Assembly: GCA_003973385.1 (NCBI GenBank)
Contig: QNYK01000079.1
Coordinates: 1-64,000, forward strand
DNA from: Bacillota bacterium
GTDB taxonomy: Bacteria > Planctomycetota > UBA8108 > UBA1146
Length of the DNA: 64,000 nucleotides
Direction: 5' to 3'
Each line of letters starts with the position of its first letter. The first letter of the stretch is position 1. Positions 17,377-26,200 of the stretch are shown here, one piece after another. Made by a program: the position numbers and the translations under genes. The notes under the pieces were generated by a model that was given only the letters and a program-made list of their open reading frames with translations, ran no database searches and was not told the origin of the DNA.

Positions 17377-18692
17377 CAGAATTCCCCCTGCCACCCGATA
17401 CACCATTCGGTTTTTCGAAACTGATCGATGGAGATCTCTGGGAGCGGCTTGTCGCCGAGAAAAAGGTGTTTCCTCTCGATGACCCGCGCCAGAACATCCA
17501 GTACCTGCGACTGAAGCCTGGAGCATGCAGGGTTTTCTTGATGGGAGATCCGAGGGAGACAGCCGACACGCCGCCTCAGGGTATCTTGTTACGAATCTTC
17601 GATGACCGTGACCGAGCATCGCTGGCCTTCGAGAAGGAGAAAACAAGACGGCCACTCCCTTCCCCGGATGGGTACAAGCCATTCCTCGATGAAGAGACTG
17701 GTGTCGTCGGATTGCCGTTTCCCAATGATCCTGAAATACCTGAGCTCAGACGGATCTACGAACCGGATCGCTTCCGTCGCCTCGCTCTTGAACTGGTTCA
17801 GAACCATTCGAGCGATGAATGGCGACTTCAGAGGAGTCTTACAAAATTCCAGCTGCTCGCATACAAGCCGGGAAGGCGGGCTGTCCTGCGAGCAAAGCTG
17901 AAGTTCCGACATCTCACAGAGGACCAGAAGATCAGGATTCGCCTGCACCTCAAGGTCGAGAAGAAAGCCACTGCACAGATGTCCATCAAACAGGCTCAGC
18001 AGATCTCTTCATCGACCAGGGATTGCAAGAATTTTCAGACTCCACTGTTTCTCGGTGCAGCCTCCAACGGATCACTTTTTGCCCACGAATGGTGTCAAGG
18101 AAAGCCCATTTATACCTCCGGTGAGAACCTTCCCGATGTACTCCGAACACTCGGTGCAGCAGTCGCTGAGTTACACTCGCTTCCACTGGAGATCAACGCG
18201 CATTTGCCACCTCAGTTGATGCTCGATGAGGTCAAAATTCTCGCCGCTGACCTGACTCGCCTGATTCCAGGGTTGGCCAGTGACCTCCAATCCATCACCG
18301 ATGAATTGCTGGGACAGATCCCCATCCTCTCCTCATTGCCCTCTTCATTGCTCCACGGCGATCTCCATCTCGATCAGTTCCTGATCAATAAAGGCATGCC
18401 GATCCTCGTCGACTTTGACCGGGCTGGACGCGGCTATGCCTGTCTCGACATCGGCGCAATGCTGGAGGATCTTCGCATCAGAGGAGTCGATGAGGCTGCT
18501 TCTGATTCTTTTCTGGAAGGATACCGGCAGATCAACCAACGCCAACTGCTCCCACAGCACATCGTCATCGGCAGGGTTCTGGCAATTCTCCGCCGAGCCT
18601 CTGAACCGCTCAGAAAACTGCAGACGGATTGGCAGCAACAACTTCGATCCTCGCTTTCAGAGTGCCGACGCCTGCTCGCTGGAGGTGAATGA
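17373..18692 (+). CDS. APH/choline-kinase-fold phosphotransferase
   Basis: A 439-residue cytoplasmic protein. The catalytic loop reads LLHGDLHLDQFLI (His328, Asp330) and the metal-binding segment LVDFDRAG (Asp347-Asp349), both hallmarks of the aminoglycoside phosphotransferase fold. The family phosphorylates many small molecules, including sugars, choline and amino sugars, so the substrate is open. The start overlaps the ABC transporter stop (ATGA), and its own stop overlaps a second protein of the same fold. The tandem placement inside a glycan cluster suggests phosphorylation of a glycan or glycolipid precursor rather than antibiotic resistance. Confidence 0.82.
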   Translation: MTEFPLPPDTPFGFSKLIDGDLWERLVAEKKVFPLDDPRQNIQYLRLKPGACRVFLMGDPRETADTPPQGILLRIFDDRDRASLAFEKEKTRRPLPSPDGYKPFLDEETGVVGLPFPNDPEIPELRRIYEPDRFRRLALELVQNHSSDEWRLQRSLTKFQLLAYKPGRRAVLRAKLKFRHLTEDQKIRIRLHLKVEKKATAQMSIKQAQQISSSTRDCKNFQTPLFLGAASNGSLFAHEWCQGKPIYTSGENLPDVLRTLGAAVAELHSLPLEINAHLPPQLMLDEVKILAADLTRLIPGLASDLQSITDELLGQIPILSSLPSSLLHGDLHLDQFLINKGMPILVDFDRAGRGYACLDIGAMLEDLRIRGVDEAASDSFLEGYRQINQRQLLPQHIVIGRVLAILRRASEPLRKLQTDWQQQLRSSLSECRRLLAGGE

Positions 18693-19780
18693 TGAACTGG
18701 ACAGCCAAACTGATCGATCCAATTGCAAAGGGGCTCAAGCCAGAGTTCACCTGGCTCCGGGTCGAAGAAGCCCGATCGGGAGGGTGGTACTGCCTCTCAG
18801 GGAAAAAATCCGATCCAGTCGTGAACTGGCATCATCTTGAGGAGGATGGGACGCTGAAAAAGCTGGAAGCCATGAGTGACAAGAGGCTACCGGTCATGGC
18901 ATCTGCTTGCTCTCGCTGGATCTCTTCTGGATATTCTGTACAGCTTATGGCATGGCGTGTCGGCAGTCGTGCGATCTTCAAACTGCGCCGCAATCACGTC
19001 AGCTGCTATGCAAAAATATTCCGCAAGGATCGCCAGATTCTGGAGCGGTGGAAACACTTTTCAGGACAGATACCCGGAGACCTCCCTTCGGTGCCCCAGA
19101 TCATCGAGTGGAATGAAAAAGATAAGATTCTGATCACGGATGAGCGACCGGGATTCAGTCTGCACCACTTATGGAGTACTGGCGTCTGGATGCCCACACA
19201 CCTGGAGGTACTCAGAAGTGTTCTGGAGTTGCTGGGTAGCAGCCCTGCTCCTGAAAGCCTACCTTGTCATCAGGTCGCTGATGAAATCTCGATCCTCGGA
19301 ACGCGGCTGGAAGTATTTCAGCGTATTCTCAAGAGACCTCATGCCGAGGCCGAACCGCTGGTGAGGAGTACCATTGAGCGTCTTCTGGAGCTCGACGAGG
19401 TCGAGATGTCGCTCGCCCATCGAGATCTCCACGACAAGCAGATGGTCGTCTCGACATCTGGCATCTCCCTCATCGATCTGGATCTACTCGCCCGAGCCGA
19501 TCCAGCACTGGACCGTGGCAACATCATTGCTCACTGCCGACTCAGGGCACTACAAGGCCTACCGGTCCCGTGGAAAAAAGTGGCCAGCAGCATCGCTGCA
19601 GATAGCAGGTTACGCAAAATCTCACCGGCACACCTGCAAGCCTGGACAGGGGCTAGTCTCTGTCGCCTGGCTCTGATCTATAGCCGCAGGACTCGATTTG
19701 ATGGTTTCATCAAGAAACTCTTCTCAAGCCTGGAACAATTGCAAGATTCCCGTGGTGAATGGGAAGGGTTGCTCGAATGA
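18689..19780 (+). CDS. Second APH-fold phosphotransferase
   Basis: A 363-residue protein with the APH-type catalytic loop SLAHRDLHDKQMVV (His244, Asp246) and metal site LIDLDLLARADP. The His-Arg-Asp form resembles protein-kinase loops more than the His-Gly-Asp form of its neighbour. The N-terminal half is divergent, and I cannot see a clear glycine-rich loop. The start ATG overlaps the upstream stop, and its stop overlaps the start of the barrel protein gene. It is likely to act on the same pathway as the preceding kinase, possibly as a heteromeric partner; that is inference. Confidence 0.75.
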   Translation: MMNWTAKLIDPIAKGLKPEFTWLRVEEARSGGWYCLSGKKSDPVVNWHHLEEDGTLKKLEAMSDKRLPVMASACSRWISSGYSVQLMAWRVGSRAIFKLRRNHVSCYAKIFRKDRQILERWKHFSGQIPGDLPSVPQIIEWNEKDKILITDERPGFSLHHLWSTGVWMPTHLEVLRSVLELLGSSPAPESLPCHQVADEISILGTRLEVFQRILKRPHAEAEPLVRSTIERLLELDEVEMSLAHRDLHDKQMVVSTSGISLIDLDLLARADPALDRGNIIAHCRLRALQGLPVPWKKVASSIAADSRLRKISPAHLQAWTGASLCRLALIYSRRTRFDGFIKKLFSSLEQLQDSRGEWEGLLE

Positions 19781-21582
19781 GGTCAATCTCCTGGTCATTC
19801 CTACTGCTGATGATGCCATCTCTGGCCATGACGGATGAGCCGATCACTGGTGATTTTCCCATCGGTACGCGCGTCGAAGTCGATGGCCGCTGGGACGGAG
19901 AGTACCTGGAAGCAGTGAAATTGGTCCGGGAAGAGGCCGATGAGTTTCTGGAGATCAAAGGATTCGTGGACTCCGTTGATGAACAGGCCGGATCCTTCAT
20001 CCTCGGGCCATTCACCATCCTGATCGATTCCGAGACCGACTTCGATGACTCTGAAGATGACGAGAAATCACATGAGTTGGGCGAACTGAAACCGGGTTGG
20101 CGCCTCGAGATCGAGGGTGCGTTTACTGCCGATCGAGTGTTCCTTGCCAAGGAAATAGAGGTCGACACATCTCCCGACAGGGCTAAGTTCGGTTTGGTGG
20201 AACTGGAAGGGTATGTCGAGGCGGAAGAACGGGACGAAAACGGCATCCCCTTGCTGACGATTCACGGCATACGCTGCCGGATCGGTCCCACGACTGAGAT
20301 CCCCGGAGAGATCTTCCGGAAGTCTGCACAGCGTCGGATCCAGTGGGACGATGAGCGGCCCACCGGTTCCATCCGGTACCTCGATGGCCGCCTTTCCATA
20401 GGCGGAAGAATCAAGTTCACGAATGACACGAGAACCAATCACGATCTGGAAGAAAACCTGCCTGGAGATCGAGTGGATCACAAATGGAGTGCCAGTATCG
20501 AGGCCACCTGGAACGAGGACCGGCATCGATTCCTGTTCGCAAAGGGTCGCTGGAAGTCGACCAACATCGTCGAGGAGGACGAACTGGATATCGCTCCAGA
20601 CCAGGACCTGGCTCTGGAGGAGGCCTACTACTTCCAGCAAGGAACACATCTCGGCCAGTCCATCTCATTCCAGATCGGGCGAATGGATTTCGATGAGGGG
20701 CGAGAGTGGTTCTACGACGCCTCCCTCGACGGAGTGCGATGGGAGTGGGAGGAGGGACCCTACTCGATAGAAACATCCTGGTCGACTCTGCTCGGCGCAC
20801 CGCCTGTTGAACTCGAGTACCGACAGAATCGGATGTTGATCGGCACCTGGCGCCCCGAAAGCCGCACACATGCATCCATCTACATCATCGACATTGTTCA
20901 GGATCGCCCCGGCATCGATTTTACAGACCCGAACGCTCTGCTCAATGAATCGCCCTTCTTCATCGGGTTTCAGTCTCACGGGCGCAAGATGGATGGGGAC
21001 CTGCGCTGGTGGGTCGACGGAGCCTATGTCAATGGCATCAGTGGGTACGACAAAATTTCTGCATTTGGCATCGACACGACCATCGCCCGGCAATTTGATT
21101 CGCTCCCGATGCAGCCCTACATCTTTGGTGGCTGGGCGTGGGGATCGGGTGACCGTGACCCTGACGACGGCACCGATGAGAACTTCCGTCAAACAGGTTA
21201 CCAGGACAACAACGGGCGCTACTTCGGGGTCTCTTCCTATCGCTATCTCGGGGTCCTGATGAGGCCGGAACTCTCGAACCTGTCGGTCCTGACAATTGGG
21301 GCTGGACTGCGCCCTACACGCGACTCTTCCATCGATTTAATACTCCACAGTTACAATCAGGTAGAGGCTTCTACCGAGATCCGAAGGTCCAGAATCAGGA
21401 TCTCTCCCGAAGGCCTTCACCGAGAGCTGGGGACGGAACTGGATCTGGTCCTTGGCCTCACCGAGTTGTGGAATAATTATGATCTCGACCTCGAGATCGG
21501 TTATTTCCAGCCCGGCTCAGCATTCGTGACCACGGCGGATCCTGCCTGGTTTACATCGATACAGGTGGAGTACAACTTCTGA
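19777..21582 (+). CDS. AlgE-like outer-membrane beta-barrel with N-terminal DUF5666-like domains
   Basis: From the ATG at 19777 (ATGA overlap with the kinase stop) the protein has 601 residues. It has a signal peptide (about 1-18), then two or three small barrel units resembling DUF5666 (about 20-190; phrases such as VEVDGRWDGEYLEA and GWRLEIEGAF). A long stretch of alternating aromatic and polar beta-strands follows, resembling the alginate-export (AlgE) family, with blocks such as YIFGGWAWGSGD and YFGVSSYRYLGVL, and it ends in the terminal Phe typical of outer-membrane barrels (VEYNF). It is expected to form an outer-membrane channel for a glycan made by the upstream enzymes. The fusion of DUF5666-like units to such a barrel is unusual. 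Confidence 0.8.
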   Translation: MRSISWSFLLLMMPSLAMTDEPITGDFPIGTRVEVDGRWDGEYLEAVKLVREEADEFLEIKGFVDSVDEQAGSFILGPFTILIDSETDFDDSEDDEKSHELGELKPGWRLEIEGAFTADRVFLAKEIEVDTSPDRAKFGLVELEGYVEAEERDENGIPLLTIHGIRCRIGPTTEIPGEIFRKSAQRRIQWDDERPTGSIRYLDGRLSIGGRIKFTNDTRTNHDLEENLPGDRVDHKWSASIEATWNEDRHRFLFAKGRWKSTNIVEEDELDIAPDQDLALEEAYYFQQGTHLGQSISFQIGRMDFDEGREWFYDASLDGVRWEWEEGPYSIETSWSTLLGAPPVELEYRQNRMLIGTWRPESRTHASIYIIDIVQDRPGIDFTDPNALLNESPFFIGFQSHGRKMDGDLRWWVDGAYVNGISGYDKISAFGIDTTIARQFDSLPMQPYIFGGWAWGSGDRDPDDGTDENFRQTGYQDNNGRYFGVSSYRYLGVLMRPELSNLSVLTIGAGLRPTRDSSIDLILHSYNQVEASTEIRRSRIRISPEGLHRELGTELDLVLGLTELWNNYDLDLEIGYFQPGSAFVTTADPAWFTSIQVEYNF

Positions 21583-21583
21583 G

Positions 21584-24361
21584 ATGCGCTTCTTGCCAGG
21601 TCAGTTCTTTATCCTCGTGGCGCTGCTGGCGCTCACGAGTTGTGATCGCTTTGTCCCTCCGACTGCACCGGTCGTGGCTGTGGATTCCGTCCCGGACGGC
21701 GGCGGACTCGGCTCGGATGGACTCGCACAGGTCAGCCACCCACGATTCGGTGGGATCACCGATCTGGTAGCAGGCGATGGAATGGTACACATCGGCTGGG
21801 CACCCGCTTCAGATGACGAGACCCCTGCCGAGCAGATCGAGTATCTGATCTTCATCTCACCTGACTCAATCCCCATCGACCTGGATTCTGCCGATTTCAT
21901 CACAGAGGGAGCCACAAACCTCACCGTCGAGGGATTGCCTAATGGTGAGATGCTGCGCGTCCTTGTCAGAGCTCTGGACACATCGGGAGAGGTCGATCCC
22001 AACAGGAATGAGTGGGTGGCAACACCGAATCCGATCCGTCATGTGCGATCAGGGGCCGATGCATCCGGCGCCGACGGGCTGACTCCTGAAACCGCATTCC
22101 CCACCCTTGCCCAGGCAGTCGCGACCAGCATCCCGCTGCAGGGAGTAAATCTGTACGTCGCAGAGGGACTCTACCCCGAGAACATCTTCCTCTTCCCAGG
22201 CATGATGGTGTTCGGTGGTTTTCTCCAGGACTTCCAGGTGGACCAGCGAGATCCCGGTAAGCATCTGACTCAGTTTGGAATCTTGTTTCCCAATGACCTC
22301 GTCAGCCTGCGGCCAGGAGACCTGCTCAATGGCATCGATGGGATCAGCCTGGCTGGAAATGACATCGCTGAAACCTGCGTCTTTGCCGAAGACTGCAATT
22401 CCAGGATCACCCGCTGCCGGATGAGTGGTGCCACAACCCAGGGCATCGATTTACGCAGCGACTACCTCGAGGGAGAGAAGATCCGAGTTCATATCGCAGA
22501 TTGCGTCGTCACCGACTGCAGCGGTGAAGGGATCCGCATCCAGGGAATCCCTGAGATCCGCATCGATGATTGTGAGATCCGCGACAACCTCAATGAAGGC
22601 ATCGAGAGCCAGTGGACCCGAGCTGGAACCGACAACGATGCGCGAATCGAGATCACCCGATGCGTTATCAAACGAAATGGCGATGAGGGAATTGACCTCG
22701 ATATCGCTTCCATCGATGGCCCTGGACCTGTCAGTGAAGTGGGAGCCAGAATCCGGGTGAAAATTCGTCACTGCTCCATCGAGGAGAATCATCTTGAGGG
22801 CATCGTCATCGATCTTGATTATGTCGAATCTGACCAGATGGATGTGAGGATTCGCATCGATGATAACCGCATCCGAGGAAATCAGATGTCTGGCATCTTC
22901 CTCGACGGCGATTCCGATGCCGCGATTCGTATATCACGCTGCCAGATCAGTGCCAATGGCTCCGATGGTATCCTCGCCACCGGCATCTCCACAGGCCCCC
23001 TACCGCTGGTCCACCATTGCAACATCCTGGGAAATGGCGGTGCGGGTCTGGCGACCCACGGACTCGGGTCCATCTCCGCATGGCACTGCTGGATCGAGGG
23101 AAATGGCGGCGGCTTGTGGCGGTCTCTGCGAGGATCCATCACCATCCAGGACAGCCTGCTCAGTTCTAGCGCAGCTCCGATCGATCCAGCCCCATTGCAT
23201 TATTGCCTTCTGGAGGGCGCGGTCCTGCCAGCAGATGCACCCGACCACCTGATCTCAGGCTCGATCGAGGTGGTCGGTCGTCCAGCTGGCTATTCAAGAG
23301 CCACGATTCTCGAGGGTGGAATGCTACTGATCCATCAACCTCCACCTCAACTTGAAAACCTGGCCGTCGAGATTGCTGATGATGGATCGCTGCGCGAGAT
23401 CAGCTCGAGCAATGGTCCGATGATCACTGTAGATCCACCACTGATCGCTTCGAGCGTCGTTGGATTCTCCGACCAGGTCTCCGTCTTCTTCTGGCCCACA
23501 GGTGAGAGCCCCTTCGAGGATTGCACGCCACTGCCCGGCAGCGCTCTCATCGATGCTGCGGACCCCTCGGCCCTCGATATCGACGGGACTCCACACGACC
23601 TCGGCTCCCTGGGCGCGAATCCGCTCCATTTCGTCGGCCCGGATCCGGCACTCTCGGATCCTCCCGTCCAGACACAACTACGATACATTTCTCCTGCGCC
23701 ATCGATGCCAGCGATCTCGGGGAACTGGTCACTCTCGTTCACCAGAGATTTATCGGCAGCCGGTGAGTATTCGATAAGAGCCCTTGTCGATGACATCGAC
23801 CGGACTTCAGATACAGCGATCAACATCGATGGAACAGTCATTCATCTTCAAATCGATCCACCACCGCTTCCGGGACAATTCATCCGCCTACAGCTTCGTC
23901 CCTTCGACGGCGATGGCAACGGCAATGGTCTGACTCGCAGGCTCATCTTCGACCAGTACGCTGCGTTGTCCTGGATGGAAGATGAAACGTCCGGGGCCAA
24001 CGACTCGCCGCTGACCGCACCGGAGATCGAAGCAGAACCGGTGCTGATCTTCGCCACCATCGACTCGGCCTCGGATGAGGACTGGTATCTGATCACTCCA
24101 CCGACTGCTGGACCCTTTCAGGTCGAACTGCTGGCGAGGCGAGATGGCTCGCTGCTGACCGGCTTGCTGGAGTGGTATTCCAGCGGCGGACAGACTCTCC
24201 TCGGGTCTTCACAGGCCTCTGCTCCCTTCTTCTTCGACCCCTTCCTCGAGGACGTGGAGACGGGCCCGTCCGGATCGATTCTGCTCAGAGTCTCAGGTAC
24301 GACCGATGCTGGCAACGTGGAGCAGCCCTACCGTCTGCTGCTGCAACGCCCCGGAGCCTAG
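21584..24361 (+). CDS. Lipoprotein with parallel beta-helix and C-terminal PPC-like domain
   Basis: A 925-residue protein starting 1 bp after the barrel gene stop. The signal peptide ends in LALTSC, so the mature protein is a lipoprotein. An FN3-like unit (GDGMVHIGWAPASDDETPA) and a YVAEGLYPENIFLFPGM segment introduce a long beta-helix with turns such as CEIRDNLNEGIES and CVIKRNGDEGIDLD (about 200-520). The last 120 residues (DSASDEDWYLITPPTAGPFQ) resemble a PPC domain. The first half is clearly paralogous to the lipoprotein at 6370 (GG..D...GDG.V.I.W.PA.DD). Within an export cluster it may bind or modify the glycan, as an epimerase or lyase might, but no active site is evident. Confidence 0.75.
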   Translation: MRFLPGQFFILVALLALTSCDRFVPPTAPVVAVDSVPDGGGLGSDGLAQVSHPRFGGITDLVAGDGMVHIGWAPASDDETPAEQIEYLIFISPDSIPIDLDSADFITEGATNLTVEGLPNGEMLRVLVRALDTSGEVDPNRNEWVATPNPIRHVRSGADASGADGLTPETAFPTLAQAVATSIPLQGVNLYVAEGLYPENIFLFPGMMVFGGFLQDFQVDQRDPGKHLTQFGILFPNDLVSLRPGDLLNGIDGISLAGNDIAETCVFAEDCNSRITRCRMSGATTQGIDLRSDYLEGEKIRVHIADCVVTDCSGEGIRIQGIPEIRIDDCEIRDNLNEGIESQWTRAGTDNDARIEITRCVIKRNGDEGIDLDIASIDGPGPVSEVGARIRVKIRHCSIEENHLEGIVIDLDYVESDQMDVRIRIDDNRIRGNQMSGIFLDGDSDAAIRISRCQISANGSDGILATGISTGPLPLVHHCNILGNGGAGLATHGLGSISAWHCWIEGNGGGLWRSLRGSITIQDSLLSSSAAPIDPAPLHYCLLEGAVLPADAPDHLISGSIEVVGRPAGYSRATILEGGMLLIHQPPPQLENLAVEIADDGSLREISSSNGPMITVDPPLIASSVVGFSDQVSVFFWPTGESPFEDCTPLPGSALIDAADPSALDIDGTPHDLGSLGANPLHFVGPDPALSDPPVQTQLRYISPAPSMPAISGNWSLSFTRDLSAAGEYSIRALVDDIDRTSDTAINIDGTVIHLQIDPPPLPGQFIRLQLRPFDGDGNGNGLTRRLIFDQYAALSWMEDETSGANDSPLTAPEIEAEPVLIFATIDSASDEDWYLITPPTAGPFQVELLARRDGSLLTGLLEWYSSGGQTLLGSSQASAPFFFDPFLEDVETGPSGSILLRVSGTTDAGNVEQPYRLLLQRPGA

Positions 24362-24520
24362 GCTCAGCGGATCGACAGCTCAGATCGATCGACAGCCCCC
24401 TCTGCTGGAATCGCCCCCTACTCCCTGTATTGGGTGCGTTGTGCCATTATCGGAGTTATCTTTGTGCTCCTGTATCGACCAATCCGGAATGCCTGAAGTG
24501 GGATCCATCGGGGAGTGTAA
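24362..24520. other. Spacer between glycan cluster and PUFA/olefin operon
   Basis: Only 159 bp separate the two gene strings. I see no T-tailed hairpin and no well-spaced -35/-10 pair. GATCGACAG occurs twice near 24369 and 24388. A GGGGAG ribosome site precedes the ATG at 24521. Either a promoter of unrecognised type lies here or the lipid operon is partly transcribed from upstream. Confidence 0.35.
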
Positions 24521-26200
24521 ATGGGACAGAAGCGAGGCACTGACGCATCCTGGCCAGCCATCGGAACCTGGTTCGCGACCGGGGATGTCATTCGAGTAGA
24601 CCTCGATGAGGCGATGCGGCAACTGGATCATCACTGGACCATCGTCACTGATCCATCGGGAGACATCCGTGCTGTACGAGGTGGCCAGATCACACTCCAC
24701 GGCGAAAGCTGTACCGCCAGTGGTTCGCCTGCTGGCATCCCTGTGCTGGGAATGCTCGCCCCGACTCCACCACGATCTCTGGGATCCGCTCACTTCCTCC
24801 GAGATCACGGTACCTCCAGCGCGTATGTTGCCGGATCGATGGCAAACGGCATCGCCTCGGTAGCACTGGTCACCGAACTGGCACAGGCGGGCTACCTGTC
24901 CTTTTATGGAGCTGCGGGTCAATCCATTGCCACGGTGCATGCGGCAATCCTGCAGTTGAAGCAGCAACTTCCCGACAGGCCATGGGGATGCAACCTGATC
25001 CATAGTCCTGCAGAGCCGAGCATCGAAGATGAAACCTCTCGCTTGCTCGTAAAAGAGCAAGTTCCCTGTGTCGAGGTGAGCGCCTACCTCGATATCACGG
25101 AACCGCTGGTTCGTCTGCGTCTGCAGGGCGTACAGTTCTCCGCCAGTTCACCACTGAGCCACTGTCCCAGAATTCCCCGGGTGATGGCAAAGGCCTCTCG
25201 GTTGGAGGTGGCGCGCAAGTTTCTCTCTCCGGCACCCGAGGCGATGGTCGAAGCGCTGCTTCGAAAAGGCGAGATCACAGCCGAACAGGCGCAGTGGGCC
25301 CGACAAAATCCGCTGTGCGATGATCTGACCGCCGAGGCGGATTCGGGAGGCCACACCGATAATCGACCGATGACCACGCTGGTGCCGGCATTTGCAAAAT
25401 TACGCTCCGAGATCGCACAACGGATCCCAGCAGCAGCCAGAGTCCAGATCGGAGCCGCCGGAGGTCTCGGAACCCCGGAAGCGATCTGTGCAGCACTGGC
25501 ACTCGGTGCTGACTATGTCGTCATCGGATCGGTACACCAGGCGTGCGTGGAATCGGGTTCCAGTGATGTCGTCAGGGAGATGCTTGCCGCTGCAGGCCCC
25601 GCCGATGTCATCATGGCCCCCGCTTCCGACATGTTTGAACTGGGAGTTCATCTGCAAGTGCTTCGCACCGGTACGATGTTCGGGCCCCGTGCCAGGAAAC
25701 TGCTCGAGTTGTATCGATCATTTAGCAGCATCGAGGAACTCCCGACTGCTGAACTCGAACGGCTAGAAAAAGAGATCTTCCGGATGCCAGTAGCAGAAGT
25801 CTGGGAGCAAACCAGGCAGTTCTTCCTCGAACGAGAACCCGGTCAACTGGAAAGAGCGTCCGGAGATCCTCATCATCGCATGGCGTTGCTTTTCAGGTGG
25901 TATCTGGGCCTCTCATCCGACTGGGCGAACTCGGGTGATCCACAGAGAAAACTCGACTATCAGATCTGGTGTGGCCCGGCGATGGGTGCATTCAATGAAT
26001 GGACCCGGGGTAGTTGGCTCGAGAAGCCAACCGCCAGACGCGTTGCGGATGTGGCAGACACACTGATGCACGGTGCGGCACTTACCTGTCGACGACAAGA
26101 TCTATCTCGTCAGGGAATTCCGATTCCCCCCGGCGCCAGCGACCGATCCCCTCGAAGGAGCAGCGATTTGAAATCGGATACCGTCAGGTTCACGACATGA
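24521..26200 (+). CDS. pfaD: PfaD-type trans-acting enoyl reductase of PUFA synthase
   Basis: A 559-residue protein of the PfaD family, an FMN-dependent TIM barrel related to 2-nitropropane dioxygenase. Recognisable segments are FLRDHGTSSAYVAGSMANG, SFYGAAGQSI, PWGCNLIHSP, the flavin phosphate-binding region IGAAGGLGTPEAICAALALG (about 309-328), and the conserved C-terminal WCGPAMGAFNEW. It saturates chosen double bonds during chain building by the PUFA synthase. It is the first gene of the operon, as the ER gene is in myxobacterial pfa1-pfa2-pfa3 clusters. The stop overlaps the pfaA start (ATGA). The start is supported by GGGGAG just upstream. Confidence 0.93.
   Translation: MGQKRGTDASWPAIGTWFATGDVIRVDLDEAMRQLDHHWTIVTDPSGDIRAVRGGQITLHGESCTASGSPAGIPVLGMLAPTPPRSLGSAHFLRDHGTSSAYVAGSMANGIASVALVTELAQAGYLSFYGAAGQSIATVHAAILQLKQQLPDRPWGCNLIHSPAEPSIEDETSRLLVKEQVPCVEVSAYLDITEPLVRLRLQGVQFSASSPLSHCPRIPRVMAKASRLEVARKFLSPAPEAMVEALLRKGEITAEQAQWARQNPLCDDLTAEADSGGHTDNRPMTTLVPAFAKLRSEIAQRIPAAARVQIGAAGGLGTPEAICAALALGADYVVIGSVHQACVESGSSDVVREMLAAAGPADVIMAPASDMFELGVHLQVLRTGTMFGPRARKLLELYRSFSSIEELPTAELERLEKEIFRMPVAEVWEQTRQFFLEREPGQLERASGDPHHRMALLFRWYLGLSSDWANSGDPQRKLDYQIWCGPAMGAFNEWTRGSWLEKPTARRVADVADTLMHGAALTCRRQDLSRQGIPIPPGASDRSPRRSSDLKSDTVRFTT

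Noticed and set aside
17373-19780. Antibiotic resistance genes (aminoglycoside phosphotransferase)
   Set aside because: Only the fold-level motifs match. Both genes are embedded by 4-nt overlaps in a glycan operon, and no resistance-type sequence signature is visible.
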